64,000 bases of DNA from Phyto melanocephala (lineage: Eukaryota > Arthropoda > Insecta > Diptera > Rhinophoridae). Position numbers and translations under genes: made by a program. Below are positions 35,417 to 47,561 of the stretch, in pieces. Below the pieces are notes generated by a model, which saw only the letters and a list, made by a program, of their open reading frames with translations, was not told where the DNA came from and did no database searches. The DNA lies in assembly GCA_941918925.1 (NCBI GenBank), contig OW799233.1:128116833-128180832 (forward strand), written 5' to 3'. Positions within the stretch are counted from its first letter, which is position 1, and every line of letters begins with the position of its first letter.

Positions 35417-35882
35417 TATTCATGAAGTTGTTATTTTTGTTCAGGGAAGCATGATTTTTTTGCGGTGGTGTATTATGATAAAAATGAACCCGAATTAATA
35501 AAAGAATTTTACAATTGATATCAAAGAATTTTATTATATTTGCCCAAGCTAAATAAGCGTCATATTTTGCGGTGTTTATTTATTATGATTCACAAGATGA
35601 TAAAAATGCAATACAACAATTTACATTAACTAAATCTTAAAGGTTTTGCAACAGTATGAAATAAAACGTCACTTTAAAGGGAGTAAAATTAGAGAAATTT
35701 AATGTTTAATTGATATTAAAATCACTAAAATGGAAAGAACAATTACAAGAAGTCAAAGTCAAACTGCCGAGTAAAATAGTTATATTTAAATTAAATATTT
35801 TTGTATTTAGTATGATTGATCTTCAGATTAAAATTATGAAAAATTTTTATTTTTCTATAATTGCAGATTACAGGCAGCTAAC

Positions 35883-38712
35883 ATGTCGTTGGACAATTTA
35901 CATTGTACCCGATGTGCCGATGGTTTTCAACCAAATGAAAAAATAGTCAATTCAAATGGTGAATTGTGGCATACGCAATGTTTTGTGTAAGTTGTGTTTT
36001 TTTTTAAATTTATTTCATAAAATTTTCTTCTGCGTAAATTTAACATTATTTAAAAATTGTATAATTATGTATTCAAAGTTGTGCCCAATGTTTCCGTGCT
36101 TTCCAAGATGGCATATTTTATGAATTCGAGGGTCGTAAATATTGTGAACGCGATTTTCATGTCCTATTTGCACCGTGCTGCAACAAATGTGGTGAATTTG
36201 TTATTGGACGTGTGATTAAAGCGATGTCAGCCAGTTGGCATCCTCATTGTTTCCGTTGCCAGTTGTGTGCCAAAGAATTGGCTGACAGCGGTTTTATACG
36301 TAATCAAAATCGTGCCTTATGTCATGAATGCAATGCCAAGGTTAAGGCTGAAATAACAGGACGTTATGTTTGTCAAAAATGCCAGTAAGTTAAATAGAAA
36401 TTGCTTAAATTATTTGCTTTAAACATTTAGTTGTGTCCTTTTCAAAGCGGCCTTATTGATGAGGAACCGTTACGTTTTCGCGGCGAAGTGTATCATGGTT
36501 ATCATTTCAATTGTACTGCATGTGGTCAAGAATTAGATTCAACAGCCCGAGAGGTTAAAAGTCGTCCCGGCTTGGCAGCGAATGATATGGTGAGTATGAA
36601 GAGAAATATGAAGAGTATTTTTAGAAAACATTCTGTTATAGCAAAATTAAGGGAATAACTTCTTAAGGGTAAAATGTTATATATTTTTATATTATTAACC
36701 CTACATTTACACATTTAAATCTTTGTTGGAATTTCTGTATACGTATTATAAATAAAAATTTTAAATGAAATATACCACTTTCATTAAAAAATTTCATGTT
36801 CGTTTACACAGGAAAGTGAAACTTTAGTTTAAAAATCTCTTTAAAGCGTAGAGTTCCAAAAATTGCTATACATTTTACATTGATGAGCTAAATTTGCCTC
36901 AATTTTGTTTACTACCTTTAGAGTTACCAAGAATATTTGATACACAAATTTAAGAGACAATAGTTAAAAATAATTTTTTAGTTGTTAATTTTTAATAAAA
37001 TTATTGTTTTTAAAAAATATCAAATTGTATTTTTAAGATTATCCAAAAAACAAATATTATAAATTTCATATATTCTATTTACAATTATTATTTTACCACA
37101 ATCCTGTAAACTTGTATTAGTCTTATTAGTAGGCAACAGTGTTTTCCTATTTGTCACTTTACCTCCTTGAAAACGTAAAAAAATTACTTTCTTGAAAATA
37201 TCGTTGAAATCTGCGTAGAAAGTAAAGAAAATGTGAGTGTGTTAGTAAAGAAGTGTTAATTTATTGGGAATTTCAGGCATTTACTTTCATGTGTAAATGC
37301 TGGGTAAAGAAATTTTTTTTATGTTATTTTATGAGAGAAAATTTAGATTTATATAAAAAAAGTATATAAAATTTGCAATAAATAAAAATTCCTTGAATTG
37401 TCGCTGTATTTAATTATTTCTTTAAATTTTCCTTAACTAAAAAATATAGTCGACATTCGACCCGCCATTTTTTTATTTAATCACGCATAGCATACCGTAC
37501 AGGATATAGAACCCATTAAAAAGTCGATTTGGGATATTTTTGTGTGATATTTGTAAAATAAACTAAAAAATATGAAAATTGAGACTTAAGTAAATCGTCT
37601 TTGATACCATTTTAAAGATCCATAATTTTTTAATTTTTTTGACCCAACATGCTGCCTACATGTTTTGTGAATACCTTCAAATTTATATTCCTTGCATCAC
37701 TATTATATACATACATATGTATGTACATATAAAAAGTTATATTCATACATAGATATGGATCTGTGGCTTGGAGCTAAAAGGGCCAATGTCAATGCTCTTC
37801 TGAGTTAATCATTGCATTAGATTTCTTTTCTTGCTCTATTTCATTATGGTTAAACAGCTAAAGTCATACTGAACCCAGAACAGCTTCATAAATAAAATGC
37901 TGGCCAATGTCACTATGAAAGCACCTATAAAAGGTAAATTTCAATTCCAATTTTCTCAAAAGTAAATGTTTTGACATTGGCCCTTTTAGCTCCAAGCCAC
38001 AGAGATATAATATGATCTATGGTAAATTATAGTTCGGTTTGGCCGACTATTACATTTTTACTTATTTTTTGTTCATTTAATTTATGTCATTTCAGAATGA
38101 GTTATATTGTCTGCGTTGCCATGACAAAATGGGTATACCAATATGTGGCGCCTGCCGTAGACCCATTGAGGAGCGTGTTGTAACCGCTCTGGGCAAACAC
38201 TGGCATGTAGAGGTTAGTATAAAAAACCTTGTGATAACAACCGAATAAAGATTTTAAACAAAAACCAATTCATTTTAAATTTAAATTTTTTTTAAGCATT
38301 TCGTGTGTGCCAAATGTGAGAAACCCTTCTTAGGTCATCGTCATTATGAGAAACGTGGCTTGGCATATTGTGAAACTCATTATCATCAATTGTTTGGCAA
38401 TTTATGTTTTGTATGCAATCAAGTTATAGCCGGTGATGGTAAGTTAAAAGCAATGCACTAAATTCTAAGTATTTCAACGTTTTAATAATGCTATTTCTTT
38501 TAATTTTTTATAAAGTTTTTACGGCCCTTAATAAAGCCTGGTGTGTTCACCATTTTGCCTGCTCAGTATGCGATACAAAAATGACGCAGAAATCGAAATT
38601 CTATGAATATGATGAGAAGCCAGTTTGTAAGAAATGTTATGAACGTTTTCCCACAGAATTAAGAAAACGTTTGCGTACCGCTCATGAAATGACTATGAAT
38701 AAGAAAATGTAA
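35883..38712 (+). CDS. PINCH / steamer duck, five-LIM-domain adaptor of integrin adhesions
   Basis: The coding exons are 35883-35986, 36079-36384, 36448-36589, 38096-38212, 38297-38438 and 38516-38712 (stop included), giving 335 residues; all introns are GT-AG and phases agree. The protein consists of five LIM zinc-binding domains starting at about residues 8, 69, 133, 201 and 260. Each has the Cys-X2-Cys...His-X2-Cys pattern, for example Cys8/Cys11 with His30/Cys33. A basic tail follows the last domain. PINCH proteins bind integrin-linked kinase through LIM1 and join the ILK-PINCH-parvin complex at muscle attachments and other adhesions. In Drosophila the single gene is stck. Text such as [14 protein letters not shown] and [20 protein letters not shown] is highly typical. 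Intron 4 (36590-38095) holds two MITEs. The start at 35883 is the conserved one; an upstream exon at 30927 may extend it. Identity is near certain from sequence. Confidence 0.95.
36803..37297. mobile_element. Candidate MITE in stck intron 4
   Basis: TTTACACAGGAAAGTGAA at 36803-36820 is mirrored by TTTACTTTCATGTGTAAA at 37280-37297 (16 of 18 positions). Further AGAAAGTAAAG-type motifs lie subterminally. The right end is followed by TGCTGGGTAA, the terminal motif of the units at 22691 and 23737, so the true right boundary may be slightly further out. Confidence 0.45.
37761..38002. mobile_element. MITE with perfect 32-bp inverted ends in stck intron 4
   Basis: Positions 37761-37792 (CTGTGGCTTGGAGCTAAAAG, then GGCCAATGTCAA) are the exact reverse complement of 37971-38002. 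The unit is 242 bp without coding capacity. Perfect identity of the ends suggests recent activity. A DINE-like terminal fragment follows at 38022-38070. The element ends 93 bp before the next exon acceptor. Confidence 0.7.
38022..38070. mobile_element. DINE-1-like terminal fragment in stck intron 4
   Basis: TATAGTTCGGTTTGGCCGAC, then TTTTTACTT, follows the order of the DINE terminal palindrome and tail. Diverged and short. Confidence 0.35.
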
Positions 38713-38901
38713 AGTTAACAAAATTTTAAGCAACAAACAAGTAGAAAAACAAAAACGATTTTATAAAACAAAAACAAATTAAAGTATACAAAAATAGTGC
38801 CTTAAAATAGTAACAATATTAAAACATTAAACGAAACAACAAAGAATTCACTTAAGTCGAGTGAAAAACAAATTGTTTTTAAACTAAAGTCAATAATTAA
38901 T

Positions 38902-38907
38902 AATAAA
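38902..38907 (+). terminator. Candidate polyadenylation signal of stck
   Basis: AATAAA lies about 190 bases after the stck stop codon. Several other AATAAA-like hexamers follow in this A-rich region, so the true cleavage site cannot be fixed from sequence alone. Confidence 0.3.
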
Positions 38908-39331
38908 TTAGTTGTTTTAAACTAACATTATTTAAATTTATAAATTATTTCTTGTATAGAAACAAAATATATACATAATTGTAACGATTATTTTTTTTCA
39001 AATTTATTTTATATATATTTTTTGTAATGTATTAAAAGCACAAACAAAAAGCCATGATTAAAAAAAAATAACAACAATATAGAACAAAAATATTTATAAA
39101 TATTTTTATTTTTTAAATAAAAAAAAAATACCAATGAAAGAAATAACTAAAGTTTTTATAATAAATAAATAACTGCCTACAAAAAAAAAAAAAAAAAAAA
39201 AATAAACAAATAAAAATTACAAATTTAAAATAAGTTCTCGAAAATCTTTTTAATATCTATTGCTTTTGTGTTTAAAACTATATAGTATTCACTGTCTATT
39301 TATTTTTATCTAAATTTTATTTCTATTAATA

Positions 39332-40257
39332 CCGGGTGTTTTTTTCAGTGGTATAGAACTTCGAAATGAAATAAAACACAAGAAAATCGTTTTAATGACG
39401 ATCAATTTGGCTTTATTGGAAGGATAATTTTATGCCATTAAATATGATTTCAGGCATGTGGCCGCCGCGGCTGGTTCGAATAAAGCCAATTCTACAGGTC
39501 CAATTTTTAACCACTTTTTCGAGCATATGGGGCCGTATGTCGGCAATAACGCCACGAATGTTGGCTTCCAATTCCCCTAACGTTTCTGGTTTGTTGGCGT
39601 AGACAAGCGACTTCACATATCCCCAAAGAAAATAATCCAATGGTGTCAAATCACACGATCTTGGTGGCCAATTGACAGGTCCATTCCGCGAAATTATGCG
39701 CTCATCGAATGTTTCCTTCAATAAATCGATTGTGGCGTGCGCTGTGTGGCATGTAGCGCCGTCTTGTTGGAACCACAACTCATCCACATTCATGCCATCC
39801 AATTCGGGAACAAAATAGTCGGTTATCATGGCTCTATACCGGTCTCCATTAACGGTAACTGCCTCTCCAGCATTATTTCGGAAGAAGTATGGCCCAATGA
39901 CTCCACCAGCCCATAGAGCACACCAAACAGTCAGTTTTTGTGGATGTAATGGCGTCTCAAGGGTCGCATGTGGATTCTCTTCACTCCAAATGCGGCAATT
40001 TTGCTTGTTGACGTAGCCATTCAACCAAAAATGAGCCTCATCACTGAACAAAATTTTGCGATGAAAATCAGCATCGAGATCAATCTCAATTTTCGAAATA
40101 AATTTGCACGATTTGCAAGCGCTGTTCTTTTGTCAACCTGTTCATGATGAAATGGCAAACCAAACTGAACATAAATGACATTAGAGTTGCCAGATTTGAC
40201 CACAAAATGCCAGTTTTATCTCTATTCGAAAAACAAACCTGTAAAAAAAACACCCTT
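39332..40257 (-). mobile_element. Internally deleted mariner element of the DD41D (rosa) type
   Basis: The element is flanked by TA on both sides (39330-39331 and 40258-40259). The ends are CCGGGTGTTTTTTTCAG and, reverse-complemented, AAGGGTGTTTTTTTTACAG. It is 926 bp, shorter than the roughly 1.3 kb usual for mariners, because the region coding for the DNA-binding domain is missing. The best preserved mariner in the window. Confidence 0.85.
39413..40145 (-). pseudogene. Mariner transposase with helix-turn-helix region deleted (DD41D)
   Basis: The original start appears to be the ATG at 40145, reading MNRLTKEQRLQIVQIYFEN. A deletion then joins directly to a frame EIDLDADFHRKILFSDEAHF in a different phase, so the bipartite helix-turn-helix half is gone and the frame is shifted. 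From 40051 a 212-residue frame is open to the stop at 39413. It keeps the first catalytic Asp (SDEAHFW), the second (FQQDGATCH) and a third in TPLDYFLWG, with 41 residues between the last two, which is the DD41D spacing of the rosa group. If expressed from the internal Met it would be a catalytic domain without DNA binding. Autonomous transposition is not expected. Confidence 0.85.
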
Positions 40258-40880
40258 TATTTTTACATGCTTTAAATTTCGTATAATTTTCCTTTTAATT
40301 GTAGTAATTTATTCACCTGTACTATATGGTTTTTGTAATGTTTAATTCTCCTTTATGTGTACTTATGTATGTGTTCTTTAAATGTTGTACAGTATTTATA
40401 AATTTAAATTATTTTTATTAAAACTATACTGTCCCCCTCCAGTGCTGTGTTCCGAGTGAAATCAAGTCATTCGTAATAAAAACTATTTCGAATATACTGT
40501 GATTTCACTTGAAACACAGAACAGGCGAATTAACATACATTTTGTCAAATTTAATATTTGTTTGTTGTTATTCTAACAGTGTTTTTCTCTAGTTTATTTG
40601 TAGCAGCTATAACTTTTCAAAAATTTTTTTAAATTTATATTAAATTAACTTTAAGGGTTTTTTGTTATTGTAATTCGAGTCATTTTTATTATTAATTAAT
40701 ATAAATACATACATATTTCTTTTTAATATGCCAACACAATAAACTGTCTTTAATACATACACACGACAAAAATAATTGTTCTTTAATAGTAAAAACAAAT
40801 AAAAATTGTTCTTTAAACAAAAGCTTTTTGTGAGTAAATCGAAACCAAAATTTTATATCCGATTAATTTGAAAGAAATAC
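40258..40880. other. No recognised gene; short inverted repeat
   Basis: AT-rich, between the mariner and the retrotransposon relic. AGTGCTGTGTTCCGAGTGAAATC near 40441 and GATTTCACTTGAAACACAG near 40500 are inverted relative to each other and may be the ends of a tiny MITE of about 80 bp. Confidence 0.4.
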
Positions 40881-40889
40881 TTATCAGTG

Positions 40890-42480
40890 TGGATTTTGTT
40901 GGTCTCCCATCGGACGCGTCCCCAGGTGGCGGATAGGGGAGACATTGATCTACAATGGAGCTTTGACTCCCTGATGAGACCTCTCTTTATAACTGTGAGA
41001 GAAAGTTACACAAACGGTTACTTGGTCTGGATCTTAAATCTTAAGGTACCGTTATGACTCGTTTATTTCGTGATAAATGATCGAATGGTACGGTGAGACC
41101 AGGAGGCTTTCGTGCTTTCGTGATCGAAATTTGAAAATTCTTTTTAGAATTTAAAAATAAGTTCTATATACCTAAAGCACAGCGAACTCGATTGTTCGAG
41201 TAAAATTTCGATCGTGATTGAATACCGTAATTTGGCCCTTGTTTTCTGTGTCTTCTGCAAACCTCTCGGACTAACAATTTACTTTTCCCACTTTACTAAG
41301 ATTCCCTTCACCGGTTTACCGCTGCCCGTAATGGCAAATACTCACAACATTGCCACAGCCCCTGCCATTTCAACAGATGATGTGACCTTCGGACCCATGA
41401 TTGGAAGGTGGTCAGTTTTGACGCTTCTAAAAGAACAACCTAAAAGTTGGTTGTGGTTTTAAACAAGGAGTCATTGGCGACAGTACGATAGAGGCAAGGC
41501 AATATATATTACGGTTTTGTTATCTGCCAAATATTACTGCTGAAGAACGGCTAATTCGGCAAAAAAAAAATGGTTCCCGTTATATTTGAGCCGATGTAAA
41601 AGCACTTCAACTAATGTGGTGTAGCTCTGATACTAATGTCAGGGGTGAGTTTTTAAAAGATTTTATAATTTATAAAAATCGGGTGGTAGTCAACAGTGGG
41701 TCTGTGGACAAAAGGTTCTAGACATTACCTTGTTACTCAGAAAGATGATAAATATGAGCTTAAATGCAGTGGACTGGACTCGTTCTGGGAACACTCAGCG
41801 AATGAACTCAAAAACTGGCATGAATATAAATTCCTCTAAAACGGAACTTGAAGTACAGAAAAATGCAAGATCCCACCCTTTTAATTCCCGATATTTAATG
41901 GAGTTACTCTGACTTGATCTTAAAATTTCAGAGTCATTTTGGAAAGCAAACTATCTTGGTGGCAAGAGTATCAAAAGTGATGACCGCTATCAGGTCATCA
42001 GGACATCAGGTCCCCGATCGATGTCAACTTGACATCACAACTCGTCCATCAATTTCGGATAATGGATGCTTATATGTTTGCTAAGAAAAGATGGTCGAAT
42101 GATTCTACTTATGTGTAATACAGCGAGGATTACATGTTCTGGAATGAATTCTCAGCGCATAAAGCGTCTTCTGAAATTTTACATAAAGCGGCTGAAAAAC
42201 ATCTAGTCACTGTTGTTTTGGCTATGGGAATGAGACTATCTTATAAGTCTTCTGTAGAAGTTGTCTTGTTGCAGAGGATACTATATATCACTTCCTATGC
42301 CATTGCCCCACAATTTCACAAGAAACGGTTGACAAACGAAATAACGACTTCTCTTCTTTCTATCTTTCCTTTTAACTTCTTTTCTTATTTTTCTTTAAAC
42401 ATTTTGCCGGTATCACAAAGGAATCAAGGTAGAAGGGGAATTGAGCCACTGGTGCAGTTGATGTACTAGTGTTGGATGAA
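40890..42480 (+). pseudogene. Non-LTR retrotransposon relic (reverse transcriptase and RNase H region)
   Basis: More GC-rich than its surroundings. The start has a GC-rich block (CCCATCGGACGCGTCCCCAG). Around 41800 a frame reads MNINSSKTELEVQ, resembling the reverse-transcriptase motif in which residues after the catalytic YADD box read G-x-x-x-N-x-x-KTEL. About 41930-41970 another frame reads FRVILESKLSWWQEYQK, like the conserved YLGVxLDxKLxW block. Stops and frameshifts separate these. The YADD box itself and the endonuclease domain are not recognisable. The clade (R1/LOA/Jockey-like) is uncertain. Confidence 0.6.
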
Positions 42481-43806
42481 AATGTGGCTATTATAATAAA
42501 GGAATATTAAAAGAGATTTGCTATGACAAGTTTGGTCCATAGACATAAGAACGCTTTGTGAAAAGAGTGAAGCAAAAGGTCCCCGCTAAACAATTGTTGT
42601 AACACATGCAATGTACGAAATGTAGAAAAGATATATTAATTTTGACAACAACGCCATCTTACGTATCTTATATTTTTATCTAAAATCTAACACATTCTCA
42701 CAAAATGTTTTTTAAACAATCGGTTACACATTTACCACAATGAACTGCGATGATTTTGTGTTTAAAAATTTTAGGGGGAAAAATCGTTAGAAATGTTTGG
42801 AAAATTCCACAACTTTCTATGTTTGAGTCGTAAAACAGGAGCCATGTAATCGTTACCTAATGCAATCGTAATTTTATTTGAACGTCAGAGTTTCCTGTGC
42901 ATTTGTAAGTGGGTTTTAACAAGAACTCTGGTTAAATGTTAGAATATTAAAGCCAGCTCTGCTCAGCTAAAAAGGTCGATCGTCATTTTTCGTTAACGGC
43001 AATATTCTTGTCATAGAAGTCAAGTATACATTTTTCATAAAAAAATAAAATCAAACAATATGCCAAACGTAGCTACAGTATAAACTGGATAAACAATTAA
43101 CTTTATTCTCAGCACCCAGAGATCTTTTATTACTTACAGCTTCATTTAGTAAACAGTTTTAATAAAAATACCAATAGAAATACAATAATTTAACAGTTAC
43201 AACATAAAATACATATTAAAAATGGTTATTGTATATACCGATGACTCGTTTTACAATACCTTATTTAAATTTCAAGCAATCTTCACAATGCTAGCAACCC
43301 GTTCGCACACTTATTTAATAAAGTTTTATTTGATATTAAAATAGATACAATCCGTGTATATAGATATCAGGAACACAATTGTGTTTAAAAGTATGTACCA
43401 ATGTATTTAGAAATAAATAATCCCGTATTTCGTTGAACGTCGAATGTTATATTTATGTTATAAGTAAGCAAAGCAAAGCTGTCGAAATTTTTAATGTGTA
43501 TCGAACTTTCGATCGAAGAGTTCTTCTTGCGATGTATTGTTGTTGGTAGTATTGCGAAAGGAATTTAAAACTAACACTGAACACATTAACGGTCTTAATT
43601 ATAAAAATTAAAAAACAGCTGTATAAGAGAATTATAAATTAAAATTCCTTAGAAAATCAGTTTTATAAGCCGTAAATTAGCCATTAATAATTTTTATGAA
43701 TAAGACAGTTAATGTACTGCGAGTTAAATTTATCACAACGTAGAAAATACGCCTTAAAATAGACTGACCATTTGGATAAACGTATGTATGTAAATTGGAA
43801 ATGATT
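42481..43806. other. Intergenic, including the 3' flank of Ipp
   Basis: No gene recognised. The reverse-strand polyadenylation hexamer (TTTATT on plus) nearest to the Ipp stop that I noticed is at 43325-43330, which would imply a 3' untranslated region of about 480 bases. Confidence 0.35.
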
Positions 43807-45521
43807 TTAAGATTCGGACAATTTTTCTAATAAATTATCCAATAATTTTAAATCTCTAACAGCTATTAAACCATTGCTATTACATTTACAAATTATATTG
43901 TTTGCCGATTCAGCATCTGCGACCTCTTCTGGTTGCTCATCTGTTTTCGGTATCGTATATGTTAAGGGTATGGGCTTTCCTTCCTTTATACTGTTTTTAA
44001 AGTCAATAATATTGCCATTTAAGGAACGTAATATAGCTTGGGGTGCACAAGTGTCCCACTTATAGGTAGAAGCTTTGCTAAGAACGTATGCATCTACTTC
44101 GCCGGTTATAACTTTTAAAGCTTTGTGCCCAGCACCGGCTGAAAAGGCAAATTCATAACCCATTTCTAACATTTGCTGTAGAAGATCAGCTCGTTCGGAA
44201 CTAGAAAAGATGCCCAATAAACGTGAGCGATTTATTTCAATGTCTAATTTTTTGCTGTGAGCCTGAAAATCGGGCAATGCTACGCCCCAATATAGGGCCG
44301 AGTTATACATATTTTCTTCGATTTTATTTCCAAAAGGTTGTGAAATCACACCTATTACAGGCAGACCACTGCTCAAATCATAGACACCAATAAGGACAGT
44401 AACACAGTCTAAACCAGTAGAGGTTATACCAGGAAAATTGGTAAATATTGTATCGCCTGATATGTACTCAGCAGTAGCATCTGAAATAAGTTAAAAATTA
44501 AATAACTTAAACTTTTTGTTTTCGAATTCTCACCTATGGGATCAATCCATATACCCAATTGAGTGTAATCCACACTGTCTGGTAGCTCAGGTAATTCTTC
44601 ATGTAATTCCTTATCAAACTGTACACTGCGATGAACTTCTTCGGCTAAAATTTGAGACGCTTCTTGATTTTGAGTTTGAAGAATTTGTAGGAGACATTCA
44701 GCTGTTTCTGTTTGGCTATCTCCCACCACAATGGCAACATTTTCATCTTGAGAATTTTTAAATGTTGGAGATTCTTCGCCCTTGATGTTGTCTTTCATTT
44801 CCGGGAACTAAACAATGGACAACAGCACCAGAGAAGAAAAACATATGTACATAGTATACATACATACATATATAAAAAAATTATGTAAAATACTGTAAAG
44901 ATACTATCAATTTTTTGATAAATTTTATTTTTATGAAAAAAATCTGAACAATATATATTTTGTAGTAAATTTTCATAATTTTTTATATAAAAATTATCGA
45001 TGGAAAGTTATATAAGTTTTAATTTTTAGTTATAAATTTTCGAAGGTTTTTTATTATAAATATTTAAAAGTTTATAGCGCAAAGTCATTACACCTCAGTA
45101 GGGTTCTTCGATACATTTTGTATTTGCTAACAGCTGTCTACTATTTTCTTTTCGTACTAAGTTTTCGTTTAAAAATTAAAGTTTTGTTTTTTGTCATAAG
45201 AAATGTTTAATAAAATTCACAGAATTGGTAACACTGTCCTAATACCTTTGATATAATATACTACATATTAATTATATAAATGTCTGAATTTTACAAATTT
45301 ACCTCTGCACCCACATCATGCTTTATTGTTTCCTGAATAAGAACATCAGCCAACGTTTTAAAGTCATGTTCAAATCTGGCATTTGCCTCCTCACCGGATT
45401 TCTCTTGCACCAGCAGTCCTAGCAGCTGCCCATTGGAGCGACATATTCTAGCAATGTTTGCTGCTTTTTCTGCAGCGTTAATAAGGCTTCTTAACAAATG
45501 ACGAGAGGAGCTGTCATCCAT
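43807..45521 (-). CDS. Inositol polyphosphate 1-phosphatase
   Basis: Three exons on the minus strand, 45303-45521, 44534-44807 and 43807-44480 (stop included), with GT-AG introns and matching phases, give 388 residues, normal for the family. The enzyme removes the 1-phosphate from inositol 1,4-bisphosphate and 1,3,4-trisphosphate in the cytosol, feeding the inositol recycling pathway. It belongs to the Mg2+-dependent, lithium-sensitive phosphatase superfamily. Visible motifs are the acidic pair in LAEEVH (about residues 129-130), the metal motif WIDPIDAT (160-167), and WDTCAPQAILRSLNG with the late metal-binding Asp at about 307. The first exon (MDDSSSRHLLRSLINAAEKAANIAR) is the helical N-terminus typical of the family. 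The gene is roughly divergent from the MFSD11-like gene. Drosophila has one orthologue, Ipp. No defects seen. Confidence 0.92.
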
Positions 45522-47080
45522 ATTTATAAATTTGCAGGTATTGTAAATTAAAATGACCCTGTACTTTTGCTAATTTGAAAGTAGAGGGCAAGACACACAC
45601 GCAAACACAGCCATGTACGCATTGTAGAAAAACAACATTAAAAACTTAATTTAATTAACAATGTAAAAACCGAATTTTGTATTTATATACCTGTGTATTA
45701 AATAGTTAATTTATGTATGTAGGTAACTGTTTTTTATTTATAGGTACTCTTTTTTAATATCTTTTTTGGCTTACAATTCTTTGTATTTTATGTTTAAATC
45801 GTTTTTTTTTTTGTTTATTTTTTTATTTTGTAAAATAAAAAAATTTTATGTATTTTGTTATTTGTTTATGTATCTATCGGCAACAGAATGATTTTTGTTC
45901 TGCAACCTGTGTGTTTTTTTGTTATTATCGAACCGTGTGTGTTTGTTGTATACTTATGGGCGATTGTCGATACAGTGTTGGTAAACGTCGCAAGTAGTAA
46001 ATATTTTTGGTTTTGAAATAGGAAACGGAAACAATTATGAGATATATTTAAATGTTAAGAATATGTATGTTAATACATAATAATTTTTGTTTCATTTCAG
46101 TTTATATCACTTCAAGAAGATATGCATATTTATTTTTAAATAAAAATAGTTGAATAAACATTTCTATTACAAAAAAAAAACTTTTCATTTACATTATTTT
46201 GCTATTTAAGGCTAGTTTTGACAGTTCTTTCTCTCTTACAAGAAATAAAAGAGTATATTTTTTTTCAATGAAAGTCCAGTAGTATGGAAACTCTTGATTA
46301 CGAAAGACAACATTTTGCATTAGCTTTTCTGTAGGACGATCAAAGGTGTATTTTCGCCATTTAAAGTACTAATATGCATATTTTTCAGTCATTTGCTAAT
46401 TTCTCTGAGTAAAAATGATATTTTTTGGTTTACCTTATAATGATCAACTTATTTTTTGTGTTTTTTGTTGCAGCAATGTGGTAATACTATTTTATAGCGG
46501 TTTTTAACTCACTTTTAAAATAATAATATCGTTTAACAACACTAAAATTTTAAAAATGTAAGCTACCTTCAGACGGGAAGTATTTTACATATAACTTTTC
46601 ACTTTTGCAATTCATTTGTAACTGCGTATGTATAAAATAATTTTTACCGTTAAAAGGTATGAAATTTATTAATCAAATTTTATTACCACAAAATTTTTCT
46701 AAACTATAAAAAATAATTTGCTTTTGTTACTTCTTTTTACGCTGTGCCGTCAAACATAAGTAGTCCTATATGTAATAATAACTCAATAACAGAAAAATAA
46801 TATAACGCGAGCACTTTTAACTTCAACTTTCGATTACTAATGTTATAATTTGAATTACCTGTCATGCATGTGCTTTGACAAATTTGATATAGATATAGAG
46901 AATTAATTGTCAACAAGCCATGGAGAGATACATTCCATGGCCTTTATATGTGTGTATAAAAGTAACTGAGTCTTGAATCATAATTTTAACCAATTTTCGT
47001 GATAATAGAAAAGTTGGCAGTACCATGCCCATATAAGTAATTTTTACAGTAAGGACTCCAAAATGGTCAATGGTCTTGAT
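45522..47080. other. Upstream region of Ipp
   Basis: Should contain the Ipp 5' untranslated region and promoter on the minus strand and possibly shared control sequence with the MFSD11-like gene. I see no TATA box or motif that fixes the start. Confidence 0.35.
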
Positions 47081-47081
47081 T

Positions 47082-47225
47082 CGTCAGCTGTATATTATTA
47101 TTTTTTCACTTTTTTTTAAGCTGCCAAACTCCATGCATAAAAAGCGATTCTCTCTCTTCTCTCTTTTGTTTCATATATCAAACTTCATATATAAAAAATA
47201 TAAACAAAAAAAGCTCTCCTAACTG
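47082..47225 (-). mobile_element. Diverged, truncated copy of the 208-bp hAT-type MITE
   Basis: TCTTGATTCGTCAGCTG, then ATGCATAAAAAGCGATTCTC, CTCTTTTGTTTCATATATCA and AACTTCATATATAAAAAATA follow the reverse-complement order of the units at 47346-47553 and 49496-49703. The GGCATATTTATTCATCAGG end is missing. Confidence 0.5.
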
Positions 47226-47345
47226 TTTTTTTACACAAGATGTTATATGTTTTCTTGTTTGTGAATGCCCCACAAAATGTAAAAGTTAAAATAAATACTT
47301 TTGAATTCACATATGTATGTTTGCCATTAAATTTAAGACGCCGCC

Positions 47346-47553
47346 CAAGGCATATTTATTCATCAGGTAATTGCAGTTCGGAGAGAATTTTTTGTTTACA
47401 TTTTTTATTTATGAAGTTAGGCATTTGAAATAAATTAGAAAAGAGAGAAAATTATTTTTTATTTATGCATTTTGACAGCTGAATCTTAAAATAAGTGTTG
47501 AAAAAAATAATCAGCTGGCGAATCAAGAGTACCTGATGAATAAATATGCCTTG
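47346..47553 (+). mobile_element. 208-bp MITE with 8-bp target duplication (copy 1)
   Basis: The ends are perfect inverted repeats of about 23 bp beginning CAAGGCATATTTATTCATCA. The element is flanked by a perfect direct repeat ACGCCGCC (47338-47345 and 47554-47561). Eight-base duplications are typical of hAT and P-type transposases; I favour hAT. No coding capacity. It lies about 1.1 kb upstream of the MFSD11-like start codon. Confidence 0.8.
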
Positions 47554-47561
47554 ACGCCGCC

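Noticed and set aside
41214..41462. 82-residue plus-strand frame with reasonable codon mix
   Set aside because: It lies within the non-LTR retrotransposon relic and shows no independent domain; most likely a remnant of the element's upstream part.
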